From positions 2,852,001 to 2,916,000 of the forward strand of contig NZ_CP045324.1 in assembly GCF_009363275.1 (NCBI RefSeq): a stretch of 64,000 bases of DNA, read 5' to 3'. The position numbers and the translations under genes were made by a program. The DNA is from Marinobacter sp. THAF197a. GTDB taxonomy: Bacteria; Pseudomonadota; Gammaproteobacteria; Pseudomonadales; Oleiphilaceae. Below the pieces are notes generated by a model. It saw only the letters and a program-made list of their open reading frames with translations. It searched no databases and was not told the DNA's origin. Of this stretch, positions 19,301-28,382 are shown piece by piece. Every line of letters begins with the position of its first letter. Positions within the stretch are counted from its first letter, which is position 1.

Positions 19301-20107
19301 CCAACTCAGATCGTCCACCAGACCATCAAACAAGCGCCCGGAATCGACATCCACATACAACTGGCCGGTAAACTCGCCCCGGAAAAAGTGCTGCCCCACA
19401 AGGGCAAAACTGGCGAGCTGGGTGGTGGTTCCTGGCTGCATGGCCCTGCCCGAGGCCTGAAACAAACCACGGCGGTAGACCAGGTCCAGCTGGGGAATAT
19501 CGAAATGCCGGGTATTGCCTGAACCATCATCAATGCCAAGGCTGATCCGGGTCATGGTCAGCCGCGGATCAGAAAGCCAGCGCCCGGCCAGCCTGAGCCA
19601 GGTTTGCAGGTCCTGGCCACCGGGGCGGGTCAGGTCGGTGAGCTCATCCGGCGGCTCGAGCAGGTCCAGGCCGGACTGCCGGGCCAGGCTCAGGGTTAAG
19701 CCATCGGCCTCAAAGTCCTCGAACACCAAACGAAATCGCAGTACCGACGACAGAAAATCCAGACGCAGACGCAAGTGCTCAAGCTCGGCAATGGCTTGGC
19801 CGGTTTCCGGGTGGTGAACGGTCAGATCAGTAGCGGTTACTGCCGGGTCAAGCCAGTGCCAGCGTGAGGAAAGACGACCAATCCGGACATCCAGCCCGGT
19901 GCGATCGGAGAGTTGCTCAGAAAGCTCGCCGGTGAAACGGTCGATATTATTGGTCAGCTGCCGCCCCAATCCAACGTACAGGGCAAACACCACCAGCACG
20001 GCGAAGATAAACCACCAGACTCCGTTTGCCAGGTGCTCAAGTAACTGCGCCAGCTTGCCGGCGCCCCGGCGTTGCTGCTGAGCTTGCTCCTGTTCACGGC
20101 CTTGCAT
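16376..20107 (-). CDS. yhdP: AsmA-like envelope lipid transport protein YhdP
   Basis: YhdP is a very large AsmA-family protein that, with TamB and YdbH, moves phospholipid to the outer membrane in E. coli. This protein is 1243 residues, close to the usual size (about 1270). It has one N-terminal membrane helix (about residues 30-50, WWFIFAVLVVFALYVGLG) and then a long beta-rich periplasmic part of the DUF3971 and AsmA-2 types. The C-terminal region includes ALFVLDKILGDPLSKLTS. It is preceded by rng, as in E. coli. Confidence 0.95.
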   Translation of the reverse strand: MQGREQEQAQQQRRGAGKLAQLLEHLANGVWWFIFAVLVVFALYVGLGRQLTNNIDRFTGELSEQLSDRTGLDVRIGRLSSRWHWLDPAVTATDLTVHHPETGQAIAELEHLRLRLDFLSSVLRFRLVFEDFEADGLTLSLARQSGLDLLEPPDELTDLTRPGGQDLQTWLRLAGRWLSDPRLTMTRISLGIDDGSGNTRHFDIPQLDLVYRRGLFQASGRAMQPGTTTQLASFALVGQHFFRGEFTGQLYVDVDSGRLFDGLVDDLSWRGLRVEGADLGGRAWLTFESGELQQVQGMVQTPYLQLGVNMESLAPLESIQARFGWRRDGPLQLQQLQWQWLDHDVQPFGLRLEPDSGGNILIADGVPLAPIRRLVQNLPLLPAVANHALEQYRPSGYLDDVILTLPDDPAGFQLSGRLRQVSVEAAQGAPAARGLDGHILMTARSGHVTLDTTGPAYLGFPKLYDAGWPLDSMAGTVSWELAGPITRVFADDLRFTYADRTTLTGAFDLRLDRFGEDNLGLRVGVENGDASMLADFVPAKVVDPGLYQWLTTAIIEADITAGEYYGHGRIDSEAPRGSFVSSMWYEFDRGVVRYDERWPEVQSARGRVEVQNADTLVTLEHSLTGGLELRSGVVRVVPGDGEGPTRVRVDAQADVPGESVPFWMTETPLGDMAGMAATELDYQGLYRLALNIDLPLGAGEQTAVNARVATSGARISYPAAGLVWAGIEGEVRYDTRRGFSGEPLLAEFFGQPVTVEFEQSEQGPAGKGAALSIRQTGRVPLPSFLHQFGLPEGSALGMSGSLDYSAQLSVSDERASRITVSSDFQGLALDWPQPLGKGESDQARLQALIDPTENEGVRVTGDWQDRLAFDLLWKSSGFELGLSELNLAGHSLRNIQIDALDLGDRWVFNTESDRVQGRVMVPTQGTIEADLQRLSLMRSDTGGEDQEDRQILTLEEQLEAFRALDVGSWPDIDVTIADLRLGDESAGRWQFAMRPQPFRLNIEEIEGQLETLALTGRMSWSVVDDRETSRFVGTLSGGRLRELEALTGAPIPMNNEQTQVDLDLDWPGRPDEFALKQLSGQVSVRLDDGVILEQSGSAQLFRIFNLLNTDTLWRRLRLDFSDLYERGIAFDAISGKAVIVNGLVTLDPELQLVGPSGAFKMSGSTNMADESLDMRLVLVLPVTQNLPLAAILMGASAPIGGALFVLDKILGDPLSKLTSATYSVTGSWSEPKVELRRVFDTGE

Positions 20108-20146
20108 CGTAATCGATACTCCTTCGACAGCCCTGTTCAGCGGGCG

Positions 20147-21628
20147 TCAGAGCAGGACCACATCGTACTGTTCCTGACTGTAGAAGGGCTCTACCTGGAA
20201 GCGTATGGTCTTACTGATAAAGGTCTCGAGGTCTGCGACATTGTCGGATTCCTCGTCGAGCAGTCGATCAACCACTTTCTGTGATGCCATCACCAGATAG
20301 TTCTCCGCTTCATAGGCTCGGTTCACCCGGAGAATCTCGCGGAAAATCTCATAGCAAACGGTCTCTGCCGTTTTCAGGAAGCCCCGTCCATCGCAGATCG
20401 GGCAAGGCTCGCACAGCACCTGCCCAAGGCTTTCTGTGGTGCGTTTTCGGGTCATCTCCACCAGGCCAAGTTCCGAGACACCGGTGATCTTGGTTTTGGC
20501 ATGATCCCGCTCGAGCATCTTCTCCAGCATCCTGTGTACCTGGCGCTGGTGCTCCGGGTCGTCCATATCGATAAAGTCTATGATGATGATGCCACCGAGG
20601 TTTCTGAGCCTCAGCTGCCGGCTGATAGCACGGGCGGCCTCCAGGTTGGTCTTGAAGATGGTCTCTTCCAGATTCCGGTGGCCGACAAACGCACCGGTAT
20701 TGATATCAATGGTGGTCATCGCTTCGGTCTGGTCGATGATGACGTAACCACCGGATTTCAGCTGTACCTTGCGGCTAAGTGCCTTCTGGATCTCGTCCTC
20801 GACCGAATACAGATCAAAAATCGGCCGCTCACCGGGATAGTATTCAACCTTGTCGGCGAATTCCGTGACGAACTCTTGCACAAACTCTATTACCCGCTGG
20901 TAGCTTTCCCGGCTGTCGATGCGCACTTTTTCTGTTTGCGGCCGGATTAGATCCCGAATGGTGCGAATGAACAATGGCAGGTCCTGGTAGACCACGGACG
21001 GTGCGGGCGCGCTACCAATCCGATCCTGTATGGATTGGCTAAGCCGATGCAGGTAGGCCATATCGGCGATCAGGTCTTCAGCCGCCGCCGCTTCCGCTGC
21101 CGTGCGGATGATATAGCCACCTTGGACGTCGTCGCTCTTTTCAGCCGCCTCTTCAATCAGGGTCTTCAGCCGGGTGCGCTCGTTGTCGTCCTCAATCCGC
21201 TGGGAAATACCAATATGGCTGACCCCCGGCATAAATACCAGGTATCGGGAAGGAATAGACAGTTGGGTCGTCAACCTGGCTCCCTTGGTGCCAATGGGGT
21301 CCTTGGTGACCTGAACTACCAGCGATTGCCCCTCACGCAACAGGGTGCGGATATCCGGCACGGTTTTCGGGCCATCCGAAGGCTCCTCCGGCCCGGACTG
21401 ACTGCAGGCAACATCCGAGGCGTGTATGAACGCGGCCCGCTCCAGGCCAATATCCACAAACGCCGCTTCCATGCCCGGCAACACACGAACCACCTTGCCC
21501 TTGTAGATATTGCCAACAATACCCTTGCGGCTGGTCCGCTCGATGTAAGCTTCCTGAAGCATGCCGTTTTCGACCAACGCCACCCGGGTTTCCACCGGCG
21601 TAACGTTGATGAGAATTTCTTCGCTCAT
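20147..21628 (-). CDS. rng: Ribonuclease G
   Basis: RNase G is a 5'-end dependent endoribonuclease that matures 16S rRNA and degrades some mRNAs. The 493-residue protein has an S1 domain near residues 35-120, the RNase E/G catalytic domain with DFIDMDDPEHQRQV, and the zinc-link type motif CPICDGRGF. It lacks the long C-terminal scaffold of RNase E. Its start overlaps the end of maf by 4 bp, so mreBCD-maf-rng is one coupled run. Confidence 0.96.
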   Translation of the reverse strand: MSEEILINVTPVETRVALVENGMLQEAYIERTSRKGIVGNIYKGKVVRVLPGMEAAFVDIGLERAAFIHASDVACSQSGPEEPSDGPKTVPDIRTLLREGQSLVVQVTKDPIGTKGARLTTQLSIPSRYLVFMPGVSHIGISQRIEDDNERTRLKTLIEEAAEKSDDVQGGYIIRTAAEAAAAEDLIADMAYLHRLSQSIQDRIGSAPAPSVVYQDLPLFIRTIRDLIRPQTEKVRIDSRESYQRVIEFVQEFVTEFADKVEYYPGERPIFDLYSVEDEIQKALSRKVQLKSGGYVIIDQTEAMTTIDINTGAFVGHRNLEETIFKTNLEAARAISRQLRLRNLGGIIIIDFIDMDDPEHQRQVHRMLEKMLERDHAKTKITGVSELGLVEMTRKRTTESLGQVLCEPCPICDGRGFLKTAETVCYEIFREILRVNRAYEAENYLVMASQKVVDRLLDEESDNVADLETFISKTIRFQVEPFYSQEQYDVVLL

Positions 21629-22227
21629 GTTTGGCTCTCCTTACAACTCGGCCAGTTCTGCCAGACCGGAAAACCGGCCTCTGCCAGCAACCCGGCGGTT
21701 TCCAGGAGGGGCAAACCCACCACCGCGCTATAGCTGCCCTGCAATTCCTGGACAAAGATACCACCCAGGCCCTGAATGCCGTAGCTACCGGCCTTATCCA
21801 TGGGCTCGCCACTATCAACATAGGCCCGGATCTCGGCCTCGGACAGGCTTCGAAAGGTCACGTTGGTGACCGACAGGTGCGATTGGCAGACCTCTCCCCG
21901 CGCCAGCGCCACCGCCGTCATCACCTGGTGCTGCTGGCCAGACAACCGGACCAGTGTGGCTTTTGCCTCCGCCGCATCGACCGGTTTCCCCAGAATCTCA
22001 CCTTGCAAGACCACTGAGGTATCCGAGCCCAGAACCACTGCGTCGGGATTCTCGCCGGCCACTCTTAGCGCTTTCTCACGGGCCAGGCGTTCCACATAAT
22101 GCTCCGCCGACTCTCCCTCGGCCACGGTTTCATCAATATCCGCGGGCTGCACCCGGAACGTCAGCCCGATTTGCTGTAACAGCTCAGCCCGGCGAGGAGA
22201 GGCAGATGCAAGAATCAGTGTCTTCAT
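21625..22227 (-). CDS. maf: Maf-family nucleotide pyrophosphatase
   Basis: Maf proteins hydrolyse non-canonical or specific nucleoside triphosphates; the YhdE branch acts on dTTP and UTP. The 200-residue protein begins MKTLILASASPRRAELL, the family signature, and contains the PADIDE and VLGSDT blocks with catalytic acidic residues. It lies between mreD and rng, the E. coli yhdE position, which supports the YhdE branch. Confidence 0.92.
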   Translation of the reverse strand: MKTLILASASPRRAELLQQIGLTFRVQPADIDETVAEGESAEHYVERLAREKALRVAGENPDAVVLGSDTSVVLQGEILGKPVDAAEAKATLVRLSGQQHQVMTAVALARGEVCQSHLSVTNVTFRSLSEAEIRAYVDSGEPMDKAGSYGIQGLGGIFVQELQGSYSAVVGLPLLETAGLLAEAGFPVWQNWPSCKESQT

Positions 22228-22231
22228 GGTA

Positions 22232-22708
22232 CTAGCCCAGCTTCCGGTTCAGGCGATCCAGCAGGCCACTGACAAAGGGCCAGGCGACCGCACTGGTTAA
22301 TGCCGGCCACAGGTAACTGAACCCTGCCATATCGGCGCCCAGCAGTTGTTTGATGAAGTGCACCAACATCTGGTTGATGCCCAACAACAGGAAGACCATA
22401 AGGCATTGTTGCGGTAGCGGGTACATTCTCAGGCGCTGATGGATAGTCAGCACCAGGAAAGCAATGAGTGCCATACCCAGCGCGTTGGTGCCCAGGGGGG
22501 TGGCCTCAAGCACATCCAGTAATAGCCCGAGACACCAGGCCATCAGGATCCCAAACTGCGCCGGTGCACGGAAGGTCCAGTAAAAAACCACCAAACCCAG
22601 CCATTCCGGGCGGAATTCAAACCAGCCTACCGGGAACAGGGATATACTCAACACCAGCGCAAGCACAACGGTCACGAAAAACAGTGGGTAGCTAATGACC
22701 GACAGCAT
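22232..22708 (-). CDS. mreD: Rod shape-determining protein MreD
   Basis: MreD is a multi-pass inner-membrane subunit of the elongasome. The 158-residue protein is very hydrophobic with about five predicted helices and the family segment PLGTNALGMALIAFLVL. Its start codon overlaps the mreC stop (ATGA), consistent with translational coupling. Confidence 0.94.
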   Translation of the reverse strand: MLSVISYPLFFVTVVLALVLSISLFPVGWFEFRPEWLGLVVFYWTFRAPAQFGILMAWCLGLLLDVLEATPLGTNALGMALIAFLVLTIHQRLRMYPLPQQCLMVFLLLGINQMLVHFIKQLLGADMAGFSYLWPALTSAVAWPFVSGLLDRLNRKLG

Positions 22709-23583
22709 CAGTTGGCCTCCTCTTCCGTGGTCTGCGGTTCCGCAGACTCGCGGCGCTCCCGGGACTCAGGCTGAAACACCACCAGCACAAGCCGGCTCTG
22801 GTTCAGTCTGGCCATGGGCCTGGCCCGAATCGTCACGAAGGGTTCCCCTGGTTCCTTGGTGATCTGACTGACCTCAGCCACCGGATAGCCCCGGGGAAAA
22901 CGGCCACCAAGGCCGGAGCTGACCAGGGTATCGCCTTCCCGTATATCGGCAGTATCCGGCACATGCACCAGATCCAGCTGATTGACTTCACCATTGCCCA
23001 ATAACACCGAACGCAAGCCATTTCTGACCACTTCGACGGGCACCGCATGGCTGCTGTCCGACACCAGCAACACCCGGGAGGTGAACTGGCTGGTCTGCAC
23101 TATCTGCCCCACCAGACCTTCGGCATCCAGTACAGCCTGCCCGGTGGTCACACCGTCGCTATGGCCTTTGTTGATGATGATCTCGTGGGAAAACGGATCG
23201 GGCGAGACACCCACCACTTCGCCCACGATCACCCGGTCATCCAACACTTCAGAGGAGTTAAGCAGCCGGCGCAACTCGTTATTCTCTGACGCCAACGCCG
23301 CATATTTCAGCGCGCGCCGCTCGAGTATCAGCATTCGGGCCTTGAGTTCTTCGTTTTCACCCTGGAGGTCTTCACGGCTGACAAAGAGCCCGGAGAACCA
23401 GTCACTAAATCGGTAGGGGGCGTTACCCAGCCAGTACACCGGAGCCAGGCCGGTGGCGAGGGTACTGCGAACAGGTGTGAGCTTGTCAAAACGGGCATCG
23501 GCAGCGATCAACGCTGCCGATACCAGAATCACAAGAAAGAGTCTGAAGCCGGGTACCGGCCCCTGGACAAAGATGGTTTTAAT
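22708..23583 (-). CDS. mreC: Cell-shape protein MreC, probable ATT start
   Basis: MreC is a bitopic inner-membrane protein linking MreB filaments to the peptidoglycan machinery. A GTG at 23532 would give only 274 residues and would cut off the conserved cytoplasmic tail. Read further upstream, the frame gives IKTIFVQGPVPGFRLFL, which resembles the Pseudomonas N-terminus (IKPLF..GPSLGVRLL). That segment starts at an ATT codon (23581-23583), two codons after an in-frame stop, with GGAGG 8 bases before it. I therefore place the start at ATT, giving 291 residues. The membrane helix is followed by a coiled coil (EDLQGENEELKARMLILERR) and the beta-rich MreC domain. Confidence 0.85.
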   Translation of the reverse strand: MKTIFVQGPVPGFRLFLVILVSAALIAADARFDKLTPVRSTLATGLAPVYWLGNAPYRFSDWFSGLFVSREDLQGENEELKARMLILERRALKYAALASENNELRRLLNSSEVLDDRVIVGEVVGVSPDPFSHEIIINKGHSDGVTTGQAVLDAEGLVGQIVQTSQFTSRVLLVSDSSHAVPVEVVRNGLRSVLLGNGEVNQLDLVHVPDTADIREGDTLVSSGLGGRFPRGYPVAEVSQITKEPGEPFVTIRARPMARLNQSRLVLVVFQPESRERRESAEPQTTEEEAN

Positions 23584-23603
23584 GGCTTAGCCCTCCCACG
23601 GGA

Positions 23604-24647
23604 TTAACCCTCCTGGGAGAACATTCCGATGCCACCGCGATCAATGACTTCCAGCGCCTTGCCGCCACCACGGGCAACACAGGTCAGGGGGTCTTCGGCG
23701 ATGATCACCGGCAGACCGGTTTCTTCACTGATAAGTTTGTCGAGGCCTCGCAGAAGTGCACCACCACCGGTGAGCACGATTCCTCGCTCAGCGATATCAG
23801 ACGCCAGCTCAGGCGGAGACTGCTCAAGCGCACTTTTAACGGTTTGCACGATCTGGGCGAGTGATTCCTGCAATGCGTCGAGAATCTCTTCGCTGTTCAG
23901 GGTGAACGCACGGGGCACGCCTTCTGCCAGGTTGCGACCACGCACATCAATCTCGCGGATATCCAGGCCTTCATAGGCACAGCCGATTTCATGTTTGATC
24001 CGCTCGGCGGTGGAATCACCAATCAGGCTGCCATAGTTGCGACGCACGTAGGTAACGATGGCCTCGTCGAACTTGTCGCCGCCAACCCTCACAGATTCAG
24101 CGTAAACGATGCCGTTCAGAGAGATAATGGCGATTTCCGTGGTACCACCACCGATATCAACAATCATGGAACCGCTGGCTTCTTCAACCGGCAGGCCTGC
24201 ACCGATGGCAGCGGCCATGGGCTCTTCAATCAGGAACACTTCACGGGCACCCGCGCCCAGGGCAGACTCACGGATGGCTTTGCGCTCCACCTGTGTGGAC
24301 TTGCTTGGCACGCACACCAATACGCGGGGGCTGGGAGTAATGAAACTGTTTTCGTGCACTTTATGAATGAAGTGCTGGAGCATTTTCTCGGTGACAACGA
24401 AATCCGCAATCACACCGTCTTTCATTGGGCGGATAGCGGTTATGTTGCCGGGGGTACGGCCGAGCATGCGCTTGGCTTCGGAACCCACAGCTGCCACCAT
24501 TTTCTGGGAGCCGCTGGTGCGGATGGCAACAACGGAGGGTTCGTTGAGTACGATTCCGCGTTCACGCACGTAGATTAGGGTGTTGGCGGTGCCCAGGTCG
24601 ATGGACAGGTCGCTTGAGAAGATGCCTCGGAGTCTTTTGATTAACAT
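23604..24647 (-). CDS. mreB: Rod shape-determining actin homologue MreB
   Basis: MreB is the bacterial actin that organises lateral wall growth. The 347-residue protein shows the actin-fold nucleotide motifs DLGTANTLIYV near the start and MIVDIGGGTTEIAI in the middle, plus GIVLTGGGALLRGLD near the end. It is the first gene of mreBCD-maf-rng. The intergenic region upstream (to gatC) carries P1 element copy 2, whose GGA strand is on the mreB strand. Confidence 0.97.
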   Translation of the reverse strand: MLIKRLRGIFSSDLSIDLGTANTLIYVRERGIVLNEPSVVAIRTSGSQKMVAAVGSEAKRMLGRTPGNITAIRPMKDGVIADFVVTEKMLQHFIHKVHENSFITPSPRVLVCVPSKSTQVERKAIRESALGAGAREVFLIEEPMAAAIGAGLPVEEASGSMIVDIGGGTTEIAIISLNGIVYAESVRVGGDKFDEAIVTYVRRNYGSLIGDSTAERIKHEIGCAYEGLDIREIDVRGRNLAEGVPRAFTLNSEEILDALQESLAQIVQTVKSALEQSPPELASDIAERGIVLTGGGALLRGLDKLISEETGLPVIIAEDPLTCVARGGGKALEVIDRGGIGMFSQEG

Positions 24648-25045
24648 TCGTGTTGTTTCAACCTGAGAGTTGCGGTTGCGGATGTAGAAGAATCACGCAA
24701 CTTTAGCAGTGAGGCCATTCTCAGGCAAGGCAACATCAGGGCTCTCGGCTTACCATTCTCACATTTTCGGTACTGTTTCGGGGCCAATCTTGGTTGTGAT
24801 TCTGCTAATATGTCGGGCTTGTTTTCTCTGGGTGCAAGGATGCCTTGGGGAGGGGCTTTCCAAAAAACGCTCCTTTGGCACATCCCTGTGGCGCTTCGGC
24901 TCCGCCATCCATGGCTCCGCAGATTTTTGGAAAGCCCCTCCCCAAGGCATCCCCGGACAGCTGAAAAGCGCCAAAATCAGCCAGTTAGAGTCGTTCGGGC
25001 TCTTTAGTATTAAATTGTTTTCACACACGCTTTAATGGAGGCAAC
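24648..25045. other. Divergent intergenic region mreB / gatC
   Basis: The 398 bp between the divergent mreB and gatC genes contain P1 copy 2 in the middle (24838-24952). The parts on either side (24648-24837 and 24953-25045) should hold the mreB and gatC promoters. TAATAT near 24805 and TAGTAT near 25004 are possible -10 boxes for the + strand, but no convincing -35 was found. No small gene was seen. Confidence 0.6.
24838..24952 (-). repeat. P1 palindromic element, copy 2
   Basis: Perfect 29-bp arms lie at 24838-24866 and 24924-24952. Read on the - strand, the core carries loops CATGGATG and CAGGGATG. The copy is in the divergent promoter region of mreB and gatC. The arm sequence is unlike that of any other copy, while the core is nearly the same as in copy 1. 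Confidence 0.92.
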
Positions 25046-25333
25046 GTGAGCATTTCCCGCGAGGACATCGAGAAAGTTGCCGTGCTCGCCCGCATCAAGG
25101 TGGACGGCGAGCAGGTTTCGGCTCTGGAGAAGGATCTGGGCAATATTCTGGATCTGGTGGATCAGTTGAGTGCAGCGGATACCGATTCCGTGGAGCCGAT
25201 GGCGCATCCACTGGATGCCGTACAGAAGCTGCGGCCGGATGTGGTTACCGAAACCAATCAGCGGGAGGCGTTTCAGGCGATTGCGCCGGCGACCGAGGAT
25301 GGGTTGTACCTGGTCCCCAAGGTCATTGAGTGA
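25046..25333 (+). CDS. gatC: Glutamyl-tRNA(Gln) amidotransferase subunit C
   Basis: GatC is the small subunit that holds GatA and GatB together in the amidotransferase, which converts Glu-tRNA(Gln) or Asp-tRNA(Asn) to the amide form. The 95-residue protein starts with GTG at 25046, preceded by a clear ATGGAGG ribosome binding site 5 bases away. The family pattern SREDIEKVAVLARIKV and the central NILDLVDQL helix are present. gatA follows after 66 bp. Confidence 0.96.
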   Translation: MSISREDIEKVAVLARIKVDGEQVSALEKDLGNILDLVDQLSAADTDSVEPMAHPLDAVQKLRPDVVTETNQREAFQAIAPATEDGLYLVPKVIE

Positions 25334-25402
25334 GCCTTGAGGCAACTGAAATAGCTTAGTAACCGGCAGGTTGTCTGACGATCACATATTTCGGGATTGA
25401 TG

Positions 25403-26860
25403 ATGCATAACAAATCCGTAGCAGAACTTTCCAGGGAACTGGAGAGCGGCAAGATTTCCAGTGTGGAGCTGACTCAACAGTTCCTAGACCGTCTGAAACA
25501 GGAAGACGGCAAGTACAACAGCTTTATTACCATCTCCGAAGAGCACGCATTGGCCGAGGCGAAAGCGGCGGATGAGATGCGGGCGGCGGGTAAGGCCACG
25601 GTGTGGACCGGGGTGCCCTTTGCTCACAAGGATATCTTCTGCACCAACGGCATTCGCACTACCTGCGGCTCCAGGATGCTGGAGAATTTTGTGCCGCCTT
25701 ACGACGCCACGGTGACAGCAAACTTCAAGGCGGCCGGCGCGGTTTGTCTGGGCAAGACCAATATGGATGAGTTCGCCATGGGGTCTTCCAACGAGTCCAG
25801 CTTCTATGGTGCAGTGACCAACCCCTGGGGGCTGGCCAGCGGCGACAAGCGGGTGCCGGGAGGTTCTTCCGGCGGTTCCGCCGCAGCCGTAGCTGCGCGG
25901 CTGGTGCCGGCGGCGACAGGTACGGATACTGGCGGCTCTATTCGCCAGCCGGCAGCGCTGTGCGGCATTACCGGGCTGAAGCCGACTTACGGGCGGGTAT
26001 CCCGGTACGGGATGATTGCCTTTGCCTCGTCTCTGGACCAGGGCGGGCCGATGGCGCGTACGGCGGAAGATGCGGCGTTGATGATGAATGTGATGGCCGG
26101 CCATGATCCCAGGGATTCCACCTGCATCGACCGGGACGTACCGGATTACACCGCCACCCTGAACGAGCCGCTGAAAGGCCTGAAGATTGGCCTGCCGAAG
26201 GAATACTTCAGCGACCAGCTGTCTCCGGCCATGGAAGAGCAGGTTCGCAACGCGATTCGCGAGTATGAAAAGCTGGGCGCCACGGTAAAGGAAGTATCCC
26301 TGCCGAACGCGAAGCTGGCCATCGCGGCCTATTACGTAATCGCCCCGGCGGAGGCTTCGGCCAACCTGTCCCGGTTTGACGGTGTACGTTATGGCTACCG
26401 CTGCGACGATCCGAAAGACCTGATGGATATGTACACCCGCACCCGGGCGGAAGGATTCGGGAATGAGGTTAAGCGCCGGATTCTGGTGGGAACCTACGCC
26501 CTGTCCGCTGGTTACTTTGATGCCTATTACTTGAAGGCCCAGAAGGTTCGCCGTCTGATCCAGCAGGATTTCATCAATGCGTTCAAGGAAGTGGACGTGC
26601 TGATGAGCCCAGTGTCTCCGACACCTGCGTTCAGGCAGGGCGAGAAAAACACCGACCCGGTGTCCATGTACCTGGAAGACGTGTTCACCATCGCCATCAA
26701 CCTGGCGGGCATTCCGGCCATGTCGGTGCCGGCAGGGTTTGTCGACGGCTTGCCGGTCGGGCTGCAGATTATCGGGGATTACTTCTCCGAGGCCCGTTTG
26801 CTGAACGCTGCCCACCAATTCCAGCAGGTGACCGACTGGCACCAGCGTGAACCCCAATAA
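25403..26860 (+). CDS. gatA: Glutamyl-tRNA(Gln) amidotransferase subunit A
   Basis: GatA is the glutaminase/amidase subunit of GatCAB. Start ATG 25403 (MHNKSVAELSREL) gives 485 residues, the usual length; ATG 25400 is equally possible. The amidase Ser-cisSer-Lys triad is visible: Lys76 in FAHKDIF, Ser155 in PGGSSGGS, and nucleophile Ser179 in GTDTGGSI. It lies between gatC and gatB. Confidence 0.97.
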   Translation: MHNKSVAELSRELESGKISSVELTQQFLDRLKQEDGKYNSFITISEEHALAEAKAADEMRAAGKATVWTGVPFAHKDIFCTNGIRTTCGSRMLENFVPPYDATVTANFKAAGAVCLGKTNMDEFAMGSSNESSFYGAVTNPWGLASGDKRVPGGSSGGSAAAVAARLVPAATGTDTGGSIRQPAALCGITGLKPTYGRVSRYGMIAFASSLDQGGPMARTAEDAALMMNVMAGHDPRDSTCIDRDVPDYTATLNEPLKGLKIGLPKEYFSDQLSPAMEEQVRNAIREYEKLGATVKEVSLPNAKLAIAAYYVIAPAEASANLSRFDGVRYGYRCDDPKDLMDMYTRTRAEGFGNEVKRRILVGTYALSAGYFDAYYLKAQKVRRLIQQDFINAFKEVDVLMSPVSPTPAFRQGEKNTDPVSMYLEDVFTIAINLAGIPAMSVPAGFVDGLPVGLQIIGDYFSEARLLNAAHQFQQVTDWHQREPQ

Positions 26861-26882
26861 GCCCGGATTAGGAGACGAACGC

Positions 26883-28334
26883 ATGCAGTGGGATATCGTG
26901 ATCGGGCTGGAAATTCACGTTCAGCTCGCCACCCAGACCAAGATTTTCTCCGGCTCCAGCACCGCCTACGGTGCCGAGCCCAACACCCAGGCCAACGCCG
27001 TTGACCTGGCCATGCCCGGTACCCTGCCGGTACCCAATGAGCAGGCCTTCCGTTATGCGGTGATGTTCGGCCTGGCCACCAACGCGGAAATCGGCCGCCG
27101 CTCGGTCTTCGAGCGCAAAAACTACTTCTACCCGGACCTGCCCAAGGGCTACCAGACCACCCAGCTGGCCCAGCCGATTGTCGGCCCAGGCTACGTGGAC
27201 ATCGACCTGGCCGACGGAAGCACCAAACGGGTACGCATTCACCACGCGCACCTGGAAGAAGACGCCGGTAAATCCCTGCACGAAGACTACCACGGCATGT
27301 CCGGCATTGACCTGAACCGGGCCGGCACGCCGCTGATCGAGGTGGTGACGGAACCGGACATGAACAGCGCCGACGAAGCCGTAGCCTTCGCCAAGAAGCT
27401 GCATAGCCTGGTGACCTCGCTGGGGATCTGTGATGGCGATATGTCTCAGGGCTCCATGCGCTTTGATGTGAACATCTCCCTGAAGCCGAAAGGCTCCGAG
27501 GAACTCGGCACCCGCACGGAAACCAAGAACCTGAACTCCTTCCGGTTCATGGAACAGGCCATCGCCCATGAAGTAGAAAGGCAGATGGATATCCTGGAGG
27601 ATGGCGGCCGCATTGTGCAGGAAACCCGCCTGTACAACGGCGACCGGGACGAGTCCCGGTCCATGCGCACCAAGGAAGAAGCCAACGACTACCGCTACTT
27701 CCCCTGTCCTGACCTGTTGCCGGTGGAAATCGACGACGCCTTCATCGAAGACGCCCGCGCCCGCCTGCCGGAACTGCCGGACGCCCGCAAGGCGCGCTTC
27801 AAGGAGCAATACGGCCTGAACGACTACGACGCCGGCGTGCTGTCTGGCGACGCCAAGCTGTCGGCGTTCTTCGAAGAAACCGTGGAGCACGGCAAAGACG
27901 CCAAGCTGGCCGCCAACTGGATTCAGGGCGAATTCTCCGCCCGCCTGAATGCCGACGAGAAATCCGTAGCCGAAGCTCCGATTTCAGGCGCACAATTGGG
28001 CGCACTGGTCACCCGCATTGCGGATAACACGGTTTCTTCAGCAGGCGCGAAGAAGGTCTTTGAAGCCTTGTGGTCAGGTGAGAACGATGACGTAGATGCG
28101 ATCATCGACGCCAAGGGGCTGAAGCAGGTCTCCGACACGGGCGCCCTGGAAGCCATGGTCGACGAGGTACTGGCCGGCATGCCGGATCAGGTGGCCCAAT
28201 ATCAGGGCGAGGAAGATCCTAAGAAGCGCAAGAAGATGCTCGGTGGCTTCATGGGGCCTTTGATGAAAGCCTCCAAGGGCCAAGGCAACCCCAAGCTGTT
28301 CAACGAGATTCTCGTTCGCAAGCTTGGTGGTTAA
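26883..28334 (+). CDS. gatB: Glutamyl-tRNA(Gln) amidotransferase subunit B
   Basis: GatB is the kinase/transferase subunit of GatCAB that activates the tRNA-bound glutamate or aspartate. The start at 26883 (MQWDIVIGLEIHVQL) has a good AGGAG site and gives 483 residues. The GLEIHVQL start, the PDLPKGYQ segment and the C-terminal YqeY-like tail (LGGFMGPLMKASKGQGNPK) are all typical. Presence of GatCAB suggests that at least one of Gln-tRNA or Asn-tRNA is made by transamidation. Confidence 0.97.
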   Translation: MQWDIVIGLEIHVQLATQTKIFSGSSTAYGAEPNTQANAVDLAMPGTLPVPNEQAFRYAVMFGLATNAEIGRRSVFERKNYFYPDLPKGYQTTQLAQPIVGPGYVDIDLADGSTKRVRIHHAHLEEDAGKSLHEDYHGMSGIDLNRAGTPLIEVVTEPDMNSADEAVAFAKKLHSLVTSLGICDGDMSQGSMRFDVNISLKPKGSEELGTRTETKNLNSFRFMEQAIAHEVERQMDILEDGGRIVQETRLYNGDRDESRSMRTKEEANDYRYFPCPDLLPVEIDDAFIEDARARLPELPDARKARFKEQYGLNDYDAGVLSGDAKLSAFFEETVEHGKDAKLAANWIQGEFSARLNADEKSVAEAPISGAQLGALVTRIADNTVSSAGAKKVFEALWSGENDDVDAIIDAKGLKQVSDTGALEAMVDEVLAGMPDQVAQYQGEEDPKKRKKMLGGFMGPLMKASKGQGNPKLFNEILVRKLGG

Positions 28335-28382
28335 GTTTTGGCTTTGGTGTGGGCCGCTTTTGTTTCGGCCCTAGCCTGTTGA

